Shown: piece by piece, positions 23,120 through 27,441 of the stretch
Layout of the letters: each line of letters starts with the position of its first letter
Position numbering within the stretch: position 1 is the first letter of the stretch
Assembly (NCBI GenBank): GCA_031266095.1
Contig: JAISBR010000080.1
Coordinates: forward strand, 1 to 27,441
Source of the DNA: Treponema sp.
GTDB lineage: Bacteria > Spirochaetota > Spirochaetia > Treponematales > Breznakiellaceae
Direction of reading: 5' to 3'
Length of the DNA: 27,441 nt
Notes under the pieces: model-generated
What the model saw: only the letters and a program-made list of their open reading frames with translations
Databases searched by the model: none
What the model was told of the DNA's origin: nothing
Position numbers and translations under genes: made by a program

Positions 23120-25611
23120 GGCGATAACCTCCGCAGATTTACCGGAAAAAATATTCCAACCATAATATACACGCCAATCCCCAATGCAAGCAAGGCCGGG
23201 AAACCGCTGGAAACCGAGATGATCCGCGCCAGGGCGCTGCCGGCTACCGAAAGTCCACCGTTCATACCCCAAGCCCATGGCATCAGGTTCGGTTTATTTT
23301 CCTGAAGACTGTCAAGCCCATTGGGATAGGGTATACCCATAAAGAAAGCTACCGGCGCGATGATAAGGCTTGCCGCCGCTATACGCGCCGCGAGGCCTGC
23401 CGAATGGAACCAGAGAAGAAAAGGGTCCAGGCAAAAAATATAAAACAACAGCCCGCAGGTAATCAGCGCGCAGGCAGCGGGAACCACGAAGGCGCGGTAT
23501 CGCTTCAAGATCCCCGACACCAGATTACCCAGGGCGGAACAGATCAGCATCACCGTAATCACAATACTCGCCGAATAGGTGGGGTTGGAGAGGAAAGCTC
23601 CCAGACGCTGTATGAGGTATATCTCAATGAGCATATAACCCAGTCCAAGACCCGCGTAATACAGAATCACGCAAATAGTACTCCCCGTGTCGCTCCGGCT
23701 TCTGAAGAGTTCCCGCCGCCGCCCGATGAGGGGGATAACAATGACGATGAGGCCGAAGAGACAGGCCTGGATCAGCATGCCAAGAAGGAGTAGATAGCCC
23801 CATTCCTCGGAAATATCCTCCATCTGATCCAGATACATCGAAAGGTTCTCCAGCTTGAGGAAACCCGAATAGTAAGGCCGGGAATCCCGAATTGGCCGGA
23901 TATCAAAAACATAATCCCGCTCAATTTCCTCTCCCCCGCCCGCAAAAAACCGGGGAATCACGGCGCGGTACATATCGGCGTTGGTAAAACTTTCCACCGG
24001 CGCGGCACCGCCCTCAAAATGACCGCGGTAGGCCTCCATGAGAGTGTTAATTTTGCGTAATGAAGACTGCCCACCGGGGACATAGAGCGGCTCAAAGGAG
24101 CGGGTTTTAACAAAATTGTTGAGTTCGTATAACTCCCTGGCGGTAAAGGCGCCGTTCTTCACCAAAATGGTTGAGGTTGACATGAAAAGCCCGAAAGAAT
24201 AAAGGCTCCGCTCAGGCTCGGAAAACCCCGACTCCCGCATGGCGATGATGACGCTGTTGAGAAGCCGGAGCACATTCCGGGGCGGGTTCAGCCGGTCCCA
24301 GACAGTTACCGAAAGAATCCCATTTTCCGCGAGCGCGCTGAAGTAGTCCTTAAAGGCCTCCACAGTATACTTGAAATCTTCATGCACCGGGTAGCCGCCG
24401 GAATCGGAAAGACCGATGGAATCGATCAGGCTCAGCTCTATCAGGTCATAACCCTTCGCGTGATCCAGGCACCAGGAACGGCCCTCGATCTGAATTACGG
24501 AAATCTCCGGTGAACCAAGCAGGCCGCCGGTAAAACGGGAAAGGTTAGGATCATCCCGCAGCAGCCGAATCATCTCCCCGGACGGCTCGGCGATGTCGAT
24601 CCGTTCCGCACCTTTGTAGCGGGCAATCTGGGCGTTGATGCCCCCGGAAAGGCCCACCAGCAGTACATCAGGGTTTGAGATAATGCTATAGGGCGCGGCC
24701 ATTGGGAGATAATCCATATAGGCCTTTTCATCTTCCTTGAGGTTTCCCATAACGCCCACCGGACCGGAACCGTCCACAAAAAGTCCCCAGTAAGGCTGTT
24801 CGGGAATAACCGGTACCTTCAACGCCGCGTTATCCGAAAGTCCCGGCGCGAAATGAAAGTACTGGGAAGCGTAGACATGGAATTCACCTCCCGGCCCGTA
24901 GGAATGATGGACCAGTTTAGAATCCGGATATTTGCGCACATAACTTATGGCCTTGAAATCCGAGACCTGTATATTACCCCAGAAAAAGACGCAGCAGATC
25001 GAGACCAGGGAACTGACCAGCAGGGTTAAAACAGCGGGCAGGGGAAATTCACCATTATCATCAACACAGGTGAAGAGCGCCGCCGCTATGGACAGGCCCA
25101 GAATAGGAAGGATCAGGTATTGGGGCGGCAGCAGAAACATAAACAGGATAATGAAAAAACCGCCCAGCCCTGAACCTGCCATATTCCAGAAATACGCCCG
25201 CTGAATCCGCTCCCGCAGGGCGACAAAGGCCGCGCCGGTATAGATAGCCACGCCGAAGAAGGGAAGCCCGTAAATTATATAATAAGCGCCGATAAACCAG
25301 AGCTGCCGGGAATCCGAGGCCAGAAACACCGCGTTAAAAGGAACCAACTGCGCCACAACCACCGCGAGACTCATAAGCAGCGGCAGGCTTACGGCGGTTA
25401 TCGAAAGCAATGCCTCCCAGTAAAGCTGGACCCACTCTTCTATAAAAGTAAGGATGATCCCTGAAAGACCGATTCCCAGCAAGGCGGTAGAAATAACCAG
25501 GGAACCAAAATTAGACCAGCCGCCCACGGAAAAGATCCGCATCACGTACAGCTCATACGCAATTCCCGTAATAGAAACCAGGAACAGAGCCGTCAATTTG
25601 GCGCTTTTCAT
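23113..25611 (-). CDS. Membrane protein with spermidine-synthase-like core
   Basis: This 832-residue protein has an N-terminal membrane domain (residues about 5-235, six to seven helices, starting KLTALFLVSITGIAYELYVM). The central soluble part carries a class I methyltransferase/aminopropyltransferase-like motif (VLLVGLSGGINAQIARY and RIDIAEPSGEMIRL, about residues 312-345). A second membrane domain of about seven helices (from about 590) ends the protein. It resembles membrane-fused spermidine-synthase-like proteins. The polyamine-site aspartates of true SpeE (D-x-x-D-P) are not clearly conserved (IELSLIDSIGLSDSG). The reaction is unknown. The ATG at 25611 is chosen because it puts helix 1 at the N-terminus. 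It is co-translated with the cNMP-like gene. Confidence 0.8.
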   Translation of the reverse strand: MKSAKLTALFLVSITGIAYELYVMRIFSVGGWSNFGSLVISTALLGIGLSGIILTFIEEWVQLYWEALLSITAVSLPLLMSLAVVVAQLVPFNAVFLASDSRQLWFIGAYYIIYGLPFFGVAIYTGAAFVALRERIQRAYFWNMAGSGLGGFFIILFMFLLPPQYLILPILGLSIAAALFTCVDDNGEFPLPAVLTLLVSSLVSICCVFFWGNIQVSDFKAISYVRKYPDSKLVHHSYGPGGEFHVYASQYFHFAPGLSDNAALKVPVIPEQPYWGLFVDGSGPVGVMGNLKEDEKAYMDYLPMAAPYSIISNPDVLLVGLSGGINAQIARYKGAERIDIAEPSGEMIRLLRDDPNLSRFTGGLLGSPEISVIQIEGRSWCLDHAKGYDLIELSLIDSIGLSDSGGYPVHEDFKYTVEAFKDYFSALAENGILSVTVWDRLNPPRNVLRLLNSVIIAMRESGFSEPERSLYSFGLFMSTSTILVKNGAFTARELYELNNFVKTRSFEPLYVPGGQSSLRKINTLMEAYRGHFEGGAAPVESFTNADMYRAVIPRFFAGGGEEIERDYVFDIRPIRDSRPYYSGFLKLENLSMYLDQMEDISEEWGYLLLLGMLIQACLFGLIVIVIPLIGRRRELFRSRSDTGSTICVILYYAGLGLGYMLIEIYLIQRLGAFLSNPTYSASIVITVMLICSALGNLVSGILKRYRAFVVPAACALITCGLLFYIFCLDPFLLWFHSAGLAARIAAASLIIAPVAFFMGIPYPNGLDSLQENKPNLMPWAWGMNGGLSVAGSALARIISVSSGFPALLALGIGVYIMVGIFFPVNLRRLSPW

Positions 25612-25615
25612 TGAA

Positions 25616-25621
25616 ATTATA
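25616..25621 (-). promoter_or_regulatory. Extended -10 box just before the SpeE-like start codon
   Basis: On the minus strand TGATATAAT (TG-n-TATAAT) ends four bases before the ATG at 25611. Transcription from it would start inside or next to the start codon, so the mRNA would be leaderless. The -35 region (ATTAAG, 25644-25639) is weak, as expected for an extended -10 promoter. Confidence 0.4.
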
Positions 25622-25723
25622 TCATACCAAATCCCCGGCTTAATCACAAGGCAACCATAATCGGGGGCAGGGTATCGGCGTTTACTTTTAGGTAAAGGAA
25701 GAACGGAAAGGAACCGACAAATC

Positions 25724-25758
25724 AACAACCCCGCCGCAAGCGGTCGGGGTATGTTGTT
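25724..25758. repeat. Nested inverted repeat in the divergent region
   Basis: AACAACCCCG (from 25724) pairs with CGGGGT-AT-GTTGTT (to 25758), with an inner CCGC-AA-GCGG stem (25734-25743). It is stable in RNA from either strand and has no clear T-run. It lies between the divergent SpeE-like gene and the sugar permease genes. Confidence 0.6.
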
Positions 25759-25778
25759 CTCATAAGGTATTTGACTCA

Positions 25779-25824
25779 GGGTCCATACCCTTGGTTCCGC
25801 CCCAAGGGACCGGGGTATGGACCC
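25779..25824. repeat. 12-bp perfect inverted repeat immediately before the permease gene
   Basis: GGGTCCATACCC (25779-25790) pairs perfectly with GGGTATGGACCC (25813-25824), and an inner CTTGG/CCAAG pair extends the stem. It occupies the place where a promoter and ribosome site would be expected for the permease at 25851. Confidence 0.7.
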
Positions 25825-25850
25825 TTCGCAACGAATCAAAGCGGGACAGG

Positions 25851-26714
25851 ATGGGTTATGTATATATACTGCCATGGATCCTGGGTTTTCTGATTTTTCA
25901 GGCCTACCCGCTGGCTGCTTCCTTCTGTTACTCTTTTACCGATTATGCCATTACCGGCAAACCGGTCTTTTCCGGCATTAACAATTACATCGCCATGTTT
26001 ACGACCGATTCGCTGTTTTATACTTCCCTCGGCAATACTTTAAAGTTTGTTTTCATGTCGCTTCCGATGAAGATTATTACCGCTTTAATCGTGGCGGTTA
26101 TATTAAATCAGAAACTAAAAGGCATCAACATCTACCGTACCCTCTATTATATTCCTTCAATATTTGGAGGCAGTGTAGCTGTTGCCATCCTGTGGCGGTT
26201 TCTTTTCATGGATACCGGCATGGTCAACCACGGATTGGCGGTCTTTCATCTGCCTGCCGTTCAATGGCTTTCAGATCCCCGGTTAGCTCTTTTTACGTTA
26301 AGTCTTTTAAGCGTTTGGCAGTTCGGTTCTTCCATGGTGCTTTTTTTGGCGGCCCTCAAACAGGTTCCTGAGGATCTTTATGAGGCCGCGCGTATTGACG
26401 GAGCGGGGCGTTTATCAATCTTTTTTCGTATCACCCTGCCGATGATCACCCCGGTGCTTTTTTTTAATATCCTCATGCAGATGGTTCATGCTTTTCAGGA
26501 TTTCAGCGGCCCTTTTGTTATAACCAAGGGCGGGCCTTTGCACGCGACCTATTTATTCGCCCTCAAATTATACGACGAGGCTTTTCTTTATTTTAAAATG
26601 GGATACGCCAGTTCCCTTTCCTGGGTTTTGTTTGCCGTTATTTTTATCTTTACGCTGATCTTTTTCCGTTTTTCGGGCATGGTAACCTATTATGAGGACG
26701 GAGGCAAATTCTGA
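25851..26714 (+). CDS. Sugar ABC transporter permease, MalF/UgpA type
   Basis: This 287-residue permease of the CUT1 carbohydrate class has about six membrane helices. It starts MGYVYILPWILGFLIFQAYP and has SFTDYAITGKPVFSGINNY typical of UgpA/MalF-like N-termini. The EAA loop that docks with the ATPase is EAARIDGAGRLSIFFRITLP. The ATG at 25851 lacks a good ribosome site. The frame is open upstream to a TTG at 25791, and the last codons before 25851 (RNESKRDR) look like the basic tail normally found at the start of this family. The original start may have been displaced by the inverted repeat at 25779-25824. It is followed by a MalG-type partner that overlaps by one base. No sugar-binding protein gene precedes it. 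Confidence 0.82.
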   Translation: MGYVYILPWILGFLIFQAYPLAASFCYSFTDYAITGKPVFSGINNYIAMFTTDSLFYTSLGNTLKFVFMSLPMKIITALIVAVILNQKLKGINIYRTLYYIPSIFGGSVAVAILWRFLFMDTGMVNHGLAVFHLPAVQWLSDPRLALFTLSLLSVWQFGSSMVLFLAALKQVPEDLYEAARIDGAGRLSIFFRITLPMITPVLFFNILMQMVHAFQDFSGPFVITKGGPLHATYLFALKLYDEAFLYFKMGYASSLSWVLFAVIFIFTLIFFRFSGMVTYYEDGGKF

Positions 26715-27441
26715 TGCTCTCCGGCAAAAAAAAATTCCTGCGGCTCTTTACCCATCTGGTGATGGGCTGCATGGCCCTGGTTACCCTCTATCCCCTTATC
26801 TGGATGTTTTTTTCTTCGTTTAAAACGAATAACGAAATCTTCGGTTCTTTGTCCCTGATCCCTAAAGAACCGGTATGGGATACCTTCAGCAGGGGCTGGA
26901 AGGGAGTTGGGCAGATTACCTATACCCGGTTTTATGTAAATACCTTTATGATGGTAATCCCTACGGTGCTGTTTACCGTGTTTTCCAGTTCCCTGGTGGC
27001 CTATGGTTTTGCGCGTTTCCGGTTTCGCCTAAAAAAAGTGCTGTTTATGATTATGATCTCTACCTTGCTGCTTCCCAACGCGGTCATCGTCATTCCCCGG
27101 TATCTGCTGTTTAATAAATTCGGCTGGCTCAACAGCTATCTGCCCTTCATCATACCCGCGGTTTTTGCCTGTACGCCCTTCTTTATTTACATGATGATCC
27201 AGTTTTTTCGGGGGCTTCCTGCCGCCCTGGACGAAGCCGCTACCATAGACGGCTGTAATACCTTTCATGTGTATTGGCGTATCCGTCTGCCCCTTTGTAA
27301 ACCGGCCCTCTTTTCGGCTGCCATCTTTCAATTCATGTGGACCTGGAACGATTTCTTCAACGCCCTCATATATATCAACAGCGTTAGAAAATACCCTATC
27401 GTCCTGGCTCTGCGTATGTCCCTGGATGTGTCTTCCGCGGT
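26714..27441 (+). CDS. Sugar ABC transporter permease, MalG/UgpE type, partial
   Basis: The frame is open from ATG 26714 to the window edge (242 codons), so the C-terminus is missing. The start overlaps the previous stop (TGATG), indicating coupling. The N-terminus LVMGCMALVTLYPLIWMFFS and then SFKTNNEIF is typical of MalG/UgpE. The EAA loop is EAATIDGCNTFHVYWRIRLP, followed by FMWTWNDFFNALIYI, a conserved family segment. With the upstream MalF-type protein it should form the heterodimeric channel of a carbohydrate importer. The substrate-binding protein and ATPase are not in the window. Confidence 0.9.
   Translation, partial: MLSGKKKFLRLFTHLVMGCMALVTLYPLIWMFFSSFKTNNEIFGSLSLIPKEPVWDTFSRGWKGVGQITYTRFYVNTFMMVIPTVLFTVFSSSLVAYGFARFRFRLKKVLFMIMISTLLLPNAVIVIPRYLLFNKFGWLNSYLPFIIPAVFACTPFFIYMMIQFFRGLPAALDEAATIDGCNTFHVYWRIRLPLCKPALFSAAIFQFMWTWNDFFNALIYINSVRKYPIVLALRMSLDVSSA

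Noticed and set aside
25612..25875. N-terminal extension of the SpeE-like protein up to 25875
   Set aside because: The extension crosses two inverted repeats and has no membrane or family-like sequence; the natural start is before helix 1 at 25611.

Overview
The window looks like chromosomal DNA of a spirochaete, most likely a treponeme of the termite-gut or related environmental type. The signs are several lipoproteins with spirochaete-like lipoboxes, a BMP-type (TmpC/PnrA/RfuA-like) lipoprotein ABC transporter, a short Rpb6/omega-like RNA polymerase subunit, a divergent HD-GYP-like protein, a very large treponeme-style surface lipoprotein and a moderately high G+C content. The assignment is inferred from gene content and protein style, not from a marker gene search.

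Layout. (1) 1-3380, minus strand: an Mla-type lipid transport operon (mlaE, mlaF, mlaD), then a TPR lipoprotein cut by the window edge. Its promoter lies at 3402-3429. (2) 3381-4055: a repeat-rich intergenic zone. A consensus promoter leads to a short ORF that runs into a (CT)30 tract, followed by about ten 21-bp tandem units that are open in several frames on both strands. It ends at the Shine-Dalgarno of the next gene, so it looks like a slippage-controlled (phase-variable) locus. (3) 4056-6298, plus strand: a protein of unknown function and a lipoprotein with a CsgG/LpoB-like N-terminus and seven TPRs, separated by a long purine/pyrimidine inverted repeat. (4) 6354-11077, minus strand: a four-gene BMP-type ABC importer (lipoprotein, double ATPase, two permeases) with its own promoter. 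(5) 11120-14586, minus strand: housekeeping genes miaA, rpoZ-like and alaA, and a membrane TPR-like protein that overlaps alaA.

(6) 14777-18492, plus strand: a degenerate HD-GYP protein, a CNNM/CBS (CorC/HlyC-type) membrane protein and a Gfo/Idh/MocA oxidoreductase. The last two are separated by duplicated terminator-like hairpins. (7) 18683-21841: a 1052-residue lipoprotein with its own near-consensus promoter and a strong intrinsic terminator. (8) 22068-22589: a cobalamin adenosyltransferase. (9) 22685-25611, minus strand: a membrane protein with a spermidine-synthase-like core and a translationally coupled cyclic-nucleotide-binding-like protein without the usual phosphate-binding arginine. 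(10) 25612-27441: a divergent region with two strong inverted repeats, then two MalF/MalG-type sugar ABC permeases, the second cut by the window edge.

The most unusual parts are the (CT)30 and 21-bp repeat locus at 3537-4055, the cNMP-like plus membrane-SpeE-like pair at 22685-25611, and the HD-GYP protein that has lost several metal ligands. No CRISPR array, tRNA, rRNA, transposase gene or prophage gene was recognised.
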